Below, piece after piece: positions 32,713-42,866 of a stretch of DNA of 64,000 nt. The notes under the pieces were generated by a model. It saw only the letters and a program-made list of their open reading frames with translations, made no database searches and was not told where the DNA came from. The position numbers and the translations under genes are program-made. This DNA is from Hoplostethus atlanticus (taxonomy: Eukaryota; Chordata; Actinopteri; Trachichthyiformes; Trachichthyidae): positions 186,001 through 250,000 of the forward strand of contig JAXDDX010000053.1 of the NCBI GenBank assembly GCA_034670405.1, read 5' to 3'. Each line of letters opens with the position of its first letter. Position 1 is the stretch's first letter.

Positions 32713-33029
32713 TATATATATATAAAAAGCTTCAGCTGCCGACAGCCGCAACATGTGGTGTCCTGGAGCAAGACATCACTATAGTTTCTAGAAAACTATT
32801 GTCATTTAACAGCGACCGTACAGGCTCCCTTCCACTCTCAGCCATAGAGTAGAAACAAATACGCATCCGACCCGTCGATGTTGAAAAGATGGCTGGATCA
32901 ATACCTGATCGAAACACAATGTTCAAAGTAGCCAATAAATTCATCATATCAATATATATATAATATCAAGGAAAAACCACCAAGTAAGGTGTTGGTCACC
33001 AGAAGCCACCAGAACATCTTCAATGCTCC

Positions 33030-33921
33030 TCAAAGATCCTCCTCATGATGGTGGTGGAGAGCACTGTCTAACCCGTCGGTCCAAGATCTCCCAGAGTTCA
33101 ACTGGGTTGAGATCTGGTGACTGAAGGCCATAGCATATGATTGACATCATGGTCATACTCATCAAACCATTCAGTGACCCCTGGTGCCCTGTGGATGGGG
33201 GCGTGGCCATCCTGGAAGAGACCACTCCCATCAGGATAGAAATGTTTCATCATAGGATAAAGGTGATCACTCAGAATAACTCGGTATTGATTAGCAGTGA
33301 CCCTTCCCTCTAAGGGGCCAAGTGGACCCAAACCATGCCAGGAAAATGCCCCCCCAGCATAACAGAGCCACCAGACCCCTCACTGTAGGGGTCCAGCATT
33401 CAGGGTGTACCGTCCTCTTGGTGGACCCACACATGCACTCGCCCACTTGAGGAGAATATGGTGAAGGATGACTCATCTGACCAGATCACTGTTTCCCACA
33501 TCTCTGTAGACCAGTGCTGATTTGAACTTTTTGAACTGAACTCTCAGATGTGCATTGGTCTTTGTAGTGAGGGTTTCTTCCTGCAGCCCTACTATAATAT
33601 CGTCTCTATGTAGTTGTGGACGGACTGTTCTGGCTGACAGTCTGATCACGTCCTGCATTGACCTTCAGTCACCTGAGGAAGAGTTGCTCTTCTGGTTCCT
33701 TACATATCGCACTAATGCACGAGCATCACGCTCATCCAATGTGAGCTTCCCACCACAATGTCCGACCCTGTTGACTGATGTCTTTCCATAGATTTAAGTG
33801 CAGATGTCCCTTTAGTCCCTGTTCCTATTGAAGCCAGTTGAGTCTTTGTGACTGAAGCTCCTGCCATCCGCCCCAATAATGAACCTCTTTTAAAGTCATT
33901 GAGATCTTTTCCTCTTGCCAT
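33030..33921 (-). pseudogene. Tc1-like transposase, almost full length but multiply frameshifted
   Basis: Reading from 33921: MARGKDLNDFKRGSLLGRMA, a start typical of one Tc1 clade; then RLSARTVRPQLHRDDI (33658-33473), a NSDLVRSSFTIF segment where WSDES is expected, and QVGECMCGSTKRTVHPECW. 33331-33098 has DHLYPMMKHFYPDGSGLFQD then GHAPIHRA, the second catalytic D region. 33231-33043 has SPDLNPVELWEILDRRV, the third acidic residue. At least four frame changes. No matching TIRs were found, and the MITE at 32482 may or may not be related. Confidence 0.75.
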
Positions 33922-34261
33922 CTTGATCCCAAATCAAGGTCAACTGGGCCTCTCAGCATTTTGATACATGCCCCAGAGCATCATGGGATGTTAATTGCTT
34001 AATTGTATCATGCATTCGTTATGTTTCTCCATTTATTCAGGTTTTCCTTTCATTTGTCACCCGTCTGTATATATATATATGTACAGTATATGTATACATA
34101 TATATACATATATATAGTAGCTGATAAATGGGTTAACCAGGTGATTTGTTTTGACTGTACATTAATAAAGGAGGACAAAAATGTGGAACAGCATCATGCA
34201 AAAGAGGAAAATGTATTTATTCAATTGGGAGCAAAGTCATGCCAAACATATTATTTCTCAG

Positions 34262-35612
34262 AGCAGTGTTGTCTTGCATCCTGCAGTGGAAACGCGTCCA
34301 ATAAGATTAGAGGAAGTGACAGATGGGGACAAGGACACTATGGAGCTCCACGGTACAAACTCTGGCAATGCTATGGTGTACGTGTGTGTTTTAATAATTA
34401 GTTAATACTAGTGCATCAGTGAAATAGAGATGGTAGATACTGAGTAGACTAACTCTGCTGCCCTCAGTTTCACCAGAGAGCAAAGTTTCCAAAGAAATGC
34501 AGCAAACAAAGAACAAATATTTCATGATACATGAAACAACAATTCTTTCTTATGGAACCCTGGAGGCTCATGGCTTACAGAGAGAGAGAGAGAGCGAGAG
34601 AGAGCATATGCTTGTGTGTGTATGGACGTGCAAACGTGTGGATGCATGCATGTAGATTCATGTGCACATGAACCTGCCTATTGCATGGGATCCCCTGATT
34701 TAGGGGCGTGGCTGCCGGGGCTGGCGGAGCTGGCGGAGTGTGAGGACAGCGCCACCGTTGACGCTGAACGGCAGCGTCACATCAGTGAAGAGGAAACAGA
34801 GCTGCCTCCCGTGTCAACATGAAGACAACCAGAAACTAAACCCTGCTCATCCCTCTTCCTCCTCCTGAGACCTTCGGCCCTGCAGAAAGCAACTTCAAAC
34901 CATTCATGAACGAGCCTATGTTCCTGTCAGGCTCCGATAGTCAAGTCATCATTTATGAACTAATTATTGTATAGTTTGGTTAGCTGGTCAGGTAGTTATC
35001 TGCCTCCAGGTGGGTCGAGTTCAGTACAATTCACACAACAAACTGAATTCCAGATACTTTGCTGTTATTGTGTAAACCAGAACTAGTCTATCACCTCTTC
35101 ACTTGAATTTAAAGATGATAAAACACAACATTAGATAAAAACTTCAACGCAAAACAAAGAAAGCAAAAAAATGAAGATGACAAAATAATATAACAGAGGA
35201 TATCGGGGCGGCTGTGGCTCAGGGGGTAGAGCGGGTCGTCCGCTAATAAGATCGGCGGTTCGATCCCCGGCTCCTCCAGTCCACATGTCGAAGTGTCCTT
35301 GGGCAAGACACTGAACCCCAAATTGCTCCCGAAGCTGCGCCTTCGGTGTGTGAATGTGTATGAATGGTTAGATTCCCCTGATGTGCAGGTTGGCACCTTA
35401 CATGGTAGCGCCCTGCCATCAGTGTATGAATGTGTGTGAATGGGGTGAATGTGAATGTAGTGTAAAGCGCTTTGAGTGGTCGGAAAAGACTAGAAAAGCG
35501 CTATATAAGTACAGTCCATTTACCATTTACCATAAATGTTGAGCCAGTGGACTGAATGGAGGAATGTACACCAGGTACATCTTGATGGACTCACCGATGA
35601 TCATGTAGATTG
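34262..35612 (+). pseudogene. Second, degenerate copy of lect2
   Basis: 34262-34352 is an intact exon 2 equivalent. After an acceptor (TTATTTCTCAG) it encodes CSGNASNKIRGSDRWGQGHY then GAPR, clearly homologous to lect2 exon 2, ending at a poor donor (CG|GTACAA). Around 34733-34775, CEDSATV and ACGCTGAACGGCAGCGTCAC resemble exon 3 (CSDGATVYAP and TLNGKV), apparently with a 15-20 bp deletion (tentative). 35568-35612 matches the end of exon 4 plus 3' UTR (CCAGGTACATCTTGATGG, CTCACCGATGATCA versus 30721-30756). No exon 1 and no body of exon 4 can be found, and a SINE lies between. Spacing and order match a tandem duplication of about 5 kb of the functional gene. Confidence 0.65.
35206..35538 (+). 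mobile_element. tRNA-derived SINE, complete-looking
   Basis: tRNA-like head with A box (GGCTCAGGGGGTAGAGCGGG) and B box (GGTTCGATCCCCG), a body with GTCCTTGGGCAAGACACTGA and tail AAAGCGCTATATAAGTACAG followed by CCATTTA repeats. The anticodon region does not fold as a normal tRNA, and the head is followed by 250 bp of SINE body, so it is not a tRNA gene. It sits within the lect2 pseudogene. Confidence 0.8.
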
Positions 35613-38600
35613 ATCTGACCACTATGACCAGAAGAAAACAGGCTACCGTTCATCTATGGCCCAATAGATCTTAAAGTAGAACTTAAATGTAAACAACTGA
35701 TGAAGCTCTACATGGAAACATCAGAAACATTTCAGTCTTGGTGACACTGGAAAGAGAAATACTGAGACATGGTGCAGGACCTCTAAGGACATACCATGGA
35801 CATTATACATCACATTCATTCTAACTATTCATTCATATTTGATGTATGATGTGTTTCATTTCCACTACTAAAATTGATTTAAATAGACTTTGATTTAAAG
35901 CCAGATATCTGATTAGCTGCTTAGCTTTTTTTCTCTTCCTACAGATAAATGTATTTGCTCATTTGGCATTCAATGAAATTCAATGAAATTAATGAATTTG
36001 TCCCAAGAGGGCTATGCTACACTACAGTCAGGATTCAGACTGGTGCTGAACACCACTGGAGACACTGGAGGGCAGCAACACCCAGCAGATGAGCTGGAGC
36101 TGCTGGGAGCATCACGTACTGTATGTGAGGAATATCCCACAGGAATATCCAGCAGCAACAGATGCAAACAGGCTTGATCCCTGGAACAATATTGATGCTA
36201 ACTGCTGGAATTAGGCCGCTGATCTGTTCAGGAGGTGAATCCAGGTAAAACATTACCTGTAGAATCCATTGCAGTCATGGAAGAAAGATTGAGATGGAAG
36301 GAGTTAGAATGCTGCCTTCAAATGCTGTCAAAAATATGCTGTCAAACATGATTTCACCATGCATGAATGACCCAACAAAGTGGTGAATATGACAGGGAAA
36401 GTGAGAATCTTGAAGTTTAGGTGGCGGAGAGCCTGGAGGTCCTGCCAACAACGAACAACTAAATGTGATTTTGGTTAGTAAATTAAAACATAATGTGTAT
36501 TTTCTCCTCTTCATTCTGTGCTGCTTGATTTAAAAATAAAACAGCCACCACAGAAGTACTTCAGTTATCAGGTCCATTTTGTTATTTCTGTTCAGAAGCA
36601 CTTGAGTGGTAGTAGAGCTAATGAGGATCCGCTGAAGGCAGAAATATCCTGGACACAACTGAGCCATAAAGGAGGTGGAGGTCAATATTAAAAGGATGTT
36701 ACTGATGTTTAGACCTCACGGGATATTTGACATGTTAGACATTTAGAGTCTAACAAATAAAGTTTCACCGCACATCCCTTTAATATTCACGTCATTTTCA
36801 ACACATCTGTGCGTCTAGTTTAGAATACATACATTTGTGTTAACATCCTGTGTGAGTGTTTACAACGACCACAGTCAGTATGTACTGTAATGTACCCGCC
36901 GGCTGTGTTAGTGCATACATAAAGCTTTTAGAACAGTTTGATTTAACTTTATTTATACTCAGTGTGCTCTACAGCCTTTCACTATCACTCCTTATGGAAG
37001 TAGTTCTGGTATAAGATGGTGCTACCTGGTGTATACCGGCCACTTCCTTTTCCTTTAACATTACGAGACTGACCAGACCGATGCTTTAACTGTGGATGAT
37101 GTTAACTAGTCAGTGTGCTAACTAGTCAGTGTAATGATGACACTGTTTACTGTGTTGTTCTTGTAAGCTGAATAGTCCCTTTAGACAGTAAATAGTACAG
37201 TATCTTTCTCTGTATCTTGAACATGAGGGAAAACTATGTTAAGCTTAGAAGAGAAGATAAAAGATAAAGGTGAAGGAGGAGAGATAGAGATGAAGGAGGG
37301 GGAAAGGAAGGAGGAACTTACTCTATCATACATGATCAATCAAGGGTCACAGGAATATTTGTTCCATCTGCTCCATCTTGTCAGAGTGCTGTGACCTCTG
37401 ACCCTCGACCTCCTTGCTCTTGGTTGTAATGTTGGTGATCTAGGAACTGAAGCTGATTCGACTGTTGACCTCAGTGGAACCTCTCGGATAAGAGAGTCAC
37501 AGAAGTAAATGTAACAATGTAAATGTAAGTTAAAGTGAAGTAGTGAAAGCAGAGGCCGGAAGACACTGGGGTAAAAGTATAAAGAAGAGGACGTGACAGG
37601 ATGAAGAAATGCTGGCCAGTCTAATATGTTTATTGAGTGCTAGTGAGCTTGTTAAATGAATGTGCTATTTATGTTCCTCCATCCACAGACGAGATAAATG
37701 TTTTTTTTCCCCAAAACCAATTCTAGAGAGGCTCTGTGAAAAACCCAGATGGATTTTCAGATGTGAGTTCAGAGACTACAGACCTCAGTGACAGCAGAAT
37801 GCAGCCGAGCAATTTACTCCACACCAAACATTTATTAGCTTCTAAGCTGCTGCTGCTGATGGGAGGTTTATCTACCAGGTTCACTTCACACTTCTTCCTT
37901 TCTACCTATCCTTCATTTCTGTTTGTCCTTCTACTCTTATTTTGAACACTGTCATAATGCTGTAATTCATTTTTTTCATAGTTTCTTATTTGCACTTGTG
38001 TCGCTTGTTATGTCTCATACTCCATTTTCTCTATTCTTATTTAGATTCATTTTTCTTTGCTCTATTGCATTTGCTGCTGCAACAAGCCAATTTCACTGTA
38101 TTACCTCAGCATCATACATTCTGGAACCCGGAAGTTAGCATCGCCCTGGTTCCCTTGACAAAAAGCCAATGGGATTTTTGCATTGGATTTTGGATTATTG
38201 CAGAAAATAAACTCTGTGGCAAACAAAAGTTTATGATACTTACACATTTTGTTCAGCAAGATAATCTTCACAAATGAACACCACTTTTATGATTTTTGAA
38301 GCATAAATGCAATCGGCAGAAGTAAAAAGCTAACGTCAGGCTATAAACAAACTACACCACCACCACCACTAAAAATACTATAAATTGATAAATCTACAAG
38401 TTGGGAAGTTTGAGTTAGAATAGTTTGGAAGAGTGCAAGTATAAACACAACTAGAGGCTGTAAAGGCGGACTAGTGAGTAGATGAGTTACCGTGTTGTCG
38501 GACGAAGCAGAAAGATGGGGCGATTTACCTAGCTCCATAGCAACAACTAGTTAACAATTTGCTGTGTCAACCAAACAAACTGCAGCAGGTAACACAGTGC

Positions 38601-38665
38601 AGGAACACAGTTATATTCACTAGTGTGAATGTAACTAGTAATAATTATGTTTTATTACCTTGGAC
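35613..38665. other. Intergenic DNA; one dispersed repeat at 37342-37520
   Basis: No exon recognised. 37342-37520 is the second copy of the repeat at 3165-3320 (CACAGGAATATTTGTTCCATC, TCAGAGTGCTGTGACCTCTG), with a GTAAATGTAA-type tail at 37505-37530. The stretch 38110-38280 (AAAAAGCCAATGGGATTTTTGC region) looks repeat-derived, but I could not define its ends. Confidence 0.4.
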
Positions 38666-39260
38666 TGTGGACTTTGACTGTCCCACAAGGCTCTGTCCTA
38701 GGACCACTGCTATTCTCTATCTATATGCTACCACTTGGTGGCATCATTCGCAAATTTGGCATTAACTTCCATTGCTACGCCGATGACACCCAAATTTACA
38801 TACCAGTCAAACCAACCGATGACACCCAATTCCAAAAACTAGAGGCCTGCCTATCAGAGGTCAAATATTGGATGTCCCTAAACTTCCTACTCCTTAATGG
38901 CAGCAAAACTGAGATGCTGATTGTGGGACCGGCTAGACATAGACACTTATTTGAGAATAGTACTCTTAACTTTGATAGTTGTGTAATCTCCCAGAGCCCA
39001 TACGTTAAAAACCTTGGGGTAAAATTCGACCCTACCCTCTCATTCGAGTTGCACATTAAGGAGATCACTAAATCAGCGTTTTATCATCTTCGCAATATTG
39101 CTAAAATTCGACCTATGCTAACAGAGGCAGACGCAGAAATTTTAGTACATACCTTTGTATCATCCAGAATCGATTATTGCAATGTCCTTTTCTCGGGCTT
39201 ACCTACTGGGCGCACTAAAAAACTACAACTGGTCCAGAATGCTGCTGCCAGAATCCTGAC

Positions 39261-39318
39261 TTTCATTTTCATTTTTGGGAATGCATCATTTACAAGAACA
39301 GTGACGAGCTGGAATCTG

Positions 39319-39363
<45 letters not shown>

Positions 39364-39473
39364 CATAGTGGTGCCATTAGTCATAAATCAGACTGAAACC
39401 TGTTATTTTGGTCCCTTGGATTGAAAACAGTTTTAACATGATCGTCACACCGACGCTGTTTGTCTCTCTTAGA
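39261..39473. repeat. Insert with (TG)n microsatellite inside the L2 RT
   Basis: The L2 frame stops at CCAGAATCCTGAC and resumes at AAAACTAGGAAATTCGACC, so about 213 bp are foreign. They include (TG)n at 39321-39362. The ends are not diagnostic of a family. Confidence 0.7.
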
Positions 39474-40023
39474 CAAAACTAGGAAATTCGACCATATAAC
39501 TCCCATCCTGTCCTCATTACACTGGCTACCAATTCAGGCCAGGTGTGACTTTAAGGTGCTTTTACTTACATATAAATCATTACATGGGATGGCACCGTCC
39601 TATTTATCCGATTTGATTAAACCTTATAAACCGCCACGCGCCCTCAGATCTCAGGACGCTGGCTACCTGTCTATCCCAGCAGTCAAAAAGAAAACTGCAG
39701 GTAACAGAGCCTTCTCTTACCGGGCTCCCTATCTATGGAACAGTCTGCCTGCCTCAATCAGAGAGGCAGGCTCTATCGAAGTCTTTAAGTCAAGGCTAAA
39801 AACCCATTTATTCTCTCTGTCATTTGACCAGCCTTGAGGGAGTGGCTCAGTCTCTTCTCAGAGTAAGGCTAGACCAGTTAGCTCATCCTAGATCAGGGTC
39901 CTGCCGATGGATACTAGCATCCTGCCTACATGTCCTATTCTCCTGGTCTACCTGCTCCTGTCCACTGACGCTGGTCATGTTTGTCTGTGTGAGTGAGAGT
40001 GTGTGTATGGGTGTGTGTGGGTG

Positions 40024-40262
40024 AGTCTCCTATCTGTTCCAGGCCGCAGCCCGGCAGAGTTGGCGTCTGGTTGGTCCCGCCTCCTAGGACGATGCTGACT
40101 GAGCGGACGTTGCGTTCTCCTATCTGGGCAGAGTTGGCGTCTGGTTGGTCCCGCCTCCTAGCACGATGCTGACTGAGCGGACGTTGCGTTCTCCTATGTG
40201 GGCAGTGTTGGCGCCTGCATGGTCCCCTAGTCCTATGATGACGCTGACTGAGTTGCCGTTGC
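40024..40262 (+). repeat. 75-bp tandem repeat in L2 3' UTR
   Basis: Three copies of a unit containing GCAGAGTTGGCGTCTGGTTG, then CGATGCTGACTGAGCGGACG. The second copy starts near 40115 and the third near 40190. The first and third are more divergent. Confidence 0.85.
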
Positions 40263-40975
40263 TGTGATGCCGCCCCATCAGATCTGGATGTCCCACCAAA
40301 ATAAACTTTCATATATTGTGTATACGCTGCTTGCCCAAACTCAGCATCTATTGCACGCCCAACCGTCCTGGTAGGGGGATCCCTCTCTGAGTAGCCCCTC
40401 CCAAGGTTTCTCCCAATTTTCCCAGTGAGGGTTTGTGGGAGTTTTTCCTTGTCCTCTCTGAGGGTCTAAGGCTGGGGGATGTCGTGTACTAACCATTTAT
40501 TATTTTCACATGTTGGGCACTGTGAAGCCCTTAGAGACTGTAACGGTGATTAAGGGCTATACAAATAAATGTGATTTGATTTGATTTGATTTGATGGAGT
40601 TCCCATAAGTTCCCATATTTACGATTCGGAATTACCACTACAAGGTTCAGGTGAATTTTTTTCCCTATTTGAAATCTCGCATTTACAGTATCTCTCATTA
40701 GACCTGAATGCATCATCAATTGTGAGTTTTACATGTAGGCAGAGAGAGCGATAGCGGTAGCCTAGCTGTTATTGTCAGTTGTCTCCTTTAAGCTTACCTA
40801 CACCAACTGTGTAGACTCTAATGCAGGGGTGTCAAACTCAATCACAGAGAGGGCCAAAATTAAAAACTGGGACTACGTCGAGGGCCAAACAGGGTCAACA
40901 TTTATTAAACAGGATAGACAGGATATTGGATAAAGTGCAAAAAGAAAACATATTTAGGTAGGCTACATTCTTCTT

Positions 40976-41967
40976 TTATGCACATGTGCCAGAGCCAGAT
41001 ATTTGGCATCTTTTCTTGGCTGCCAGTTCATTAATGTTTGGGGTTAGGTTCTGTGCTGTGGAAACCCTCAAGATGGAGTGAAGGTGTGCATCAGTGAGAC
41101 GACTCCTGTGTGGGTTTTTGTTCATCTTCATCACAGAGAAAAGCTGCTCACACAGGTATGTGCTTCCAAACATGCAGAGCATTTGAGCAGCATGTAGGCG
41201 GAGTTGAGGCATCGTTTCGGGGATGAATCTTGGAAACTGTGCAGCGCCCACAGAGTCATACTTTGCCTTGAGTGTGTCATTACACTGGAGGTCTATCAGC
41301 TCCATTTGGATGTTCACAGGTGCTCTTTCCACGTCAACTGCAAACGGATTGCTGAGCAGTTCAAATTTAAATTTCTGAGCTGCAAAGTCGGCAAATCGCC
41401 GAGTGAACTCTGTGCCAAGTGTGCCCAGTTTATCAGCAAAATGCGCAGCCGGGAACACAGCGGTGGAGACATGGTTTGTCAATGTTTGGCAACATGGAAA
41501 GTGACCCAAGTTTCCTTGCTGCATCTGAGTCTCCCACAGGCGCAGCTTGGCTTGGAAAGCTCTCACTGCCTCATACATGTCTGTGATCACACGTCCCCGT
41601 CCCTGAAGCTGGAGGTTTAGTGCAGTGAGATGCTTCGTTATGTCGCACGAAAAGGCCAGCTCACATCGCCACTTTTCGTCCCGGAGCTCTGTGGTGTCTT
41701 TCCCTTTGCTTTCCAAAAACTGGCAGATTTCCTCATGCAACTCAAAAAATCTATTCAGCACTTTCCCTTGACTTAGCCATCGCACCTCTGTGTGATAGGG
41801 CACATCGCCATATTCAGAATCTATCTCCTCAAGAAAAGACTGAAATTGGCGGTGATTTAAGCCTTTAGCTCTTATAAAGTTAACTGTCTGTGTTACGGTG
41901 CTTATTACATGTTCCATTTTGAGAGCTTTACTACACAGCGTTTCCTGGTGTATGATGCAGTGATACA
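40976..41967 (-). pseudogene. Outer hAT transposase, C-terminal half
   Basis: Resumes YHCIIHQETLCSKALKMEHV right at the insertion boundary and runs open to the stop at 40976. It includes HTEVRWLSQGKVLNRFFELH, CELAFSCDITKHLTALNLQL and a hAT dimerisation (hATC) region STYLCEQLFSVMKMNKNPHR. A full-length frame of over 300 codons is preserved on this side. Codons upstream of 41967 in the same open frame derive from the inner hAT and are not part of the protein. Confidence 0.88.
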
Positions 41968-42286
41968 CTGTCAGCCAGTGGCGGCTGGTGCATTTTTCTC
42001 CAGGGGGGGCTATACCAAAAATCAAACAAACATGTACTAAGGTATCATCAGTGTATTTAAATAAATGAAAAGGCATTTATTTGTATTTGCTGAGCTGAAT
42101 GAACATTTGTTGTAATGAAACGTGCTTAAGGTAAGTTAAGGTACTTCAATTAATGCAAATTCTTTATAATAATTATCTTTTATACTACAATATGTAATGG
42201 TGAAAGACTAAAGTAACCGAAAAGTGCCTCGATAAGTGCAACAGAAATCTGACAACACAAAACCCTGAGACAATGGTAGAAAATTA

Positions 42287-42866
42287 GATCAAGATCAAGA
42301 TCAAGAAGTTTAATTGTCACATACACACACGAGGTGTGTAGTGAAATGCAAAGTGGCAATGCTTAGCAGAAATGTGCAAAATAACAGGTTCACACTATTT
42401 ACAATAACCAACACAATATTTACAATGTCACAGTTTTTAAGAGCTCTATATAAAAAACAACACAATATTTACAATAAGAGCACTTTATAAAAAAATATAG
42501 TAAAAAAAGGGAAAATTGTATGTATAATATAATATAAATTATAAATTATGTGTAGTCTTTACCTAAGTGTGTGTGTGTGTGAGTGTGTGTGCATAAGAGG
42601 GGCAGTGTGTGTGTCTTGGTGGGGGCCCTGGTGAGGTCGGAGTTCACAGTCCTGATGGCCTGAGGAAAGAAACTCCGTCTCAGTCTCTCTGTTTTGGCAG
42701 CGTGACTACGGAGGCGCTTGCCTGACCGCAGCAGCTGAAACAGTCCGTTGTTAGGGTGGTGAGGATCCTTCATGATCCTGCAGGCTCTGGTTCTGCACCT
42801 CCTGGTGTACAAGTCCTGCAGGGTGGGGAGTGTAGTTCCAATAGTGCGCTCAGCCGAACGCACTAC
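42287..42866 (-). mobile_element. Rex1 #1, C-terminal codons and 3' UTR
   Basis: 42863-42546 encodes the C-terminal [27 protein letters not shown] segment. The 3' UTR has AATATTGT-rich DNA, GCATTGCCACTTTGCATTTC and GTGTGTATGTGACAATTAAA-type end sequence, then TTGATC repeats. It is bounded on the right by the CACTAC duplication of the L2 insertion. Confidence 0.85.

Larger units (their letters stand above)
38668..40590 (+). mobile_element. L2-type LINE, 5'-truncated, with an internal insertion
   Basis: Reads [35 protein letters not shown] (YADD catalytic motif) and [20 protein letters not shown], then [20 protein letters not shown]. After an interruption it continues ITPILSSLHWLPIQARCDFK, AYLWNSLPAS-like and RLKTHLFSLSF-stop (39836). 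The 3' UTR includes a three-copy 75-bp repeat and ends ACAAATAAATGTGATTTGAT with (TTGAT)n at about 40590. The break at 39261-39473 (a 213-bp insert with a TG microsatellite) falls within AARILT/KTRK. Confidence 0.85.

Noticed and set aside
34616-34822. 69-codon frame after the lect2-like exon, considered as a new gene
   Set aside because: Only the CEDSATV part has meaning, as a damaged lect2 exon 3; the rest has no family match and no splice support.
35206-35278. tRNA gene with good A and B boxes
   Set aside because: Followed by a 250-bp SINE body and a CCATTTA tail; the anticodon stem does not form.
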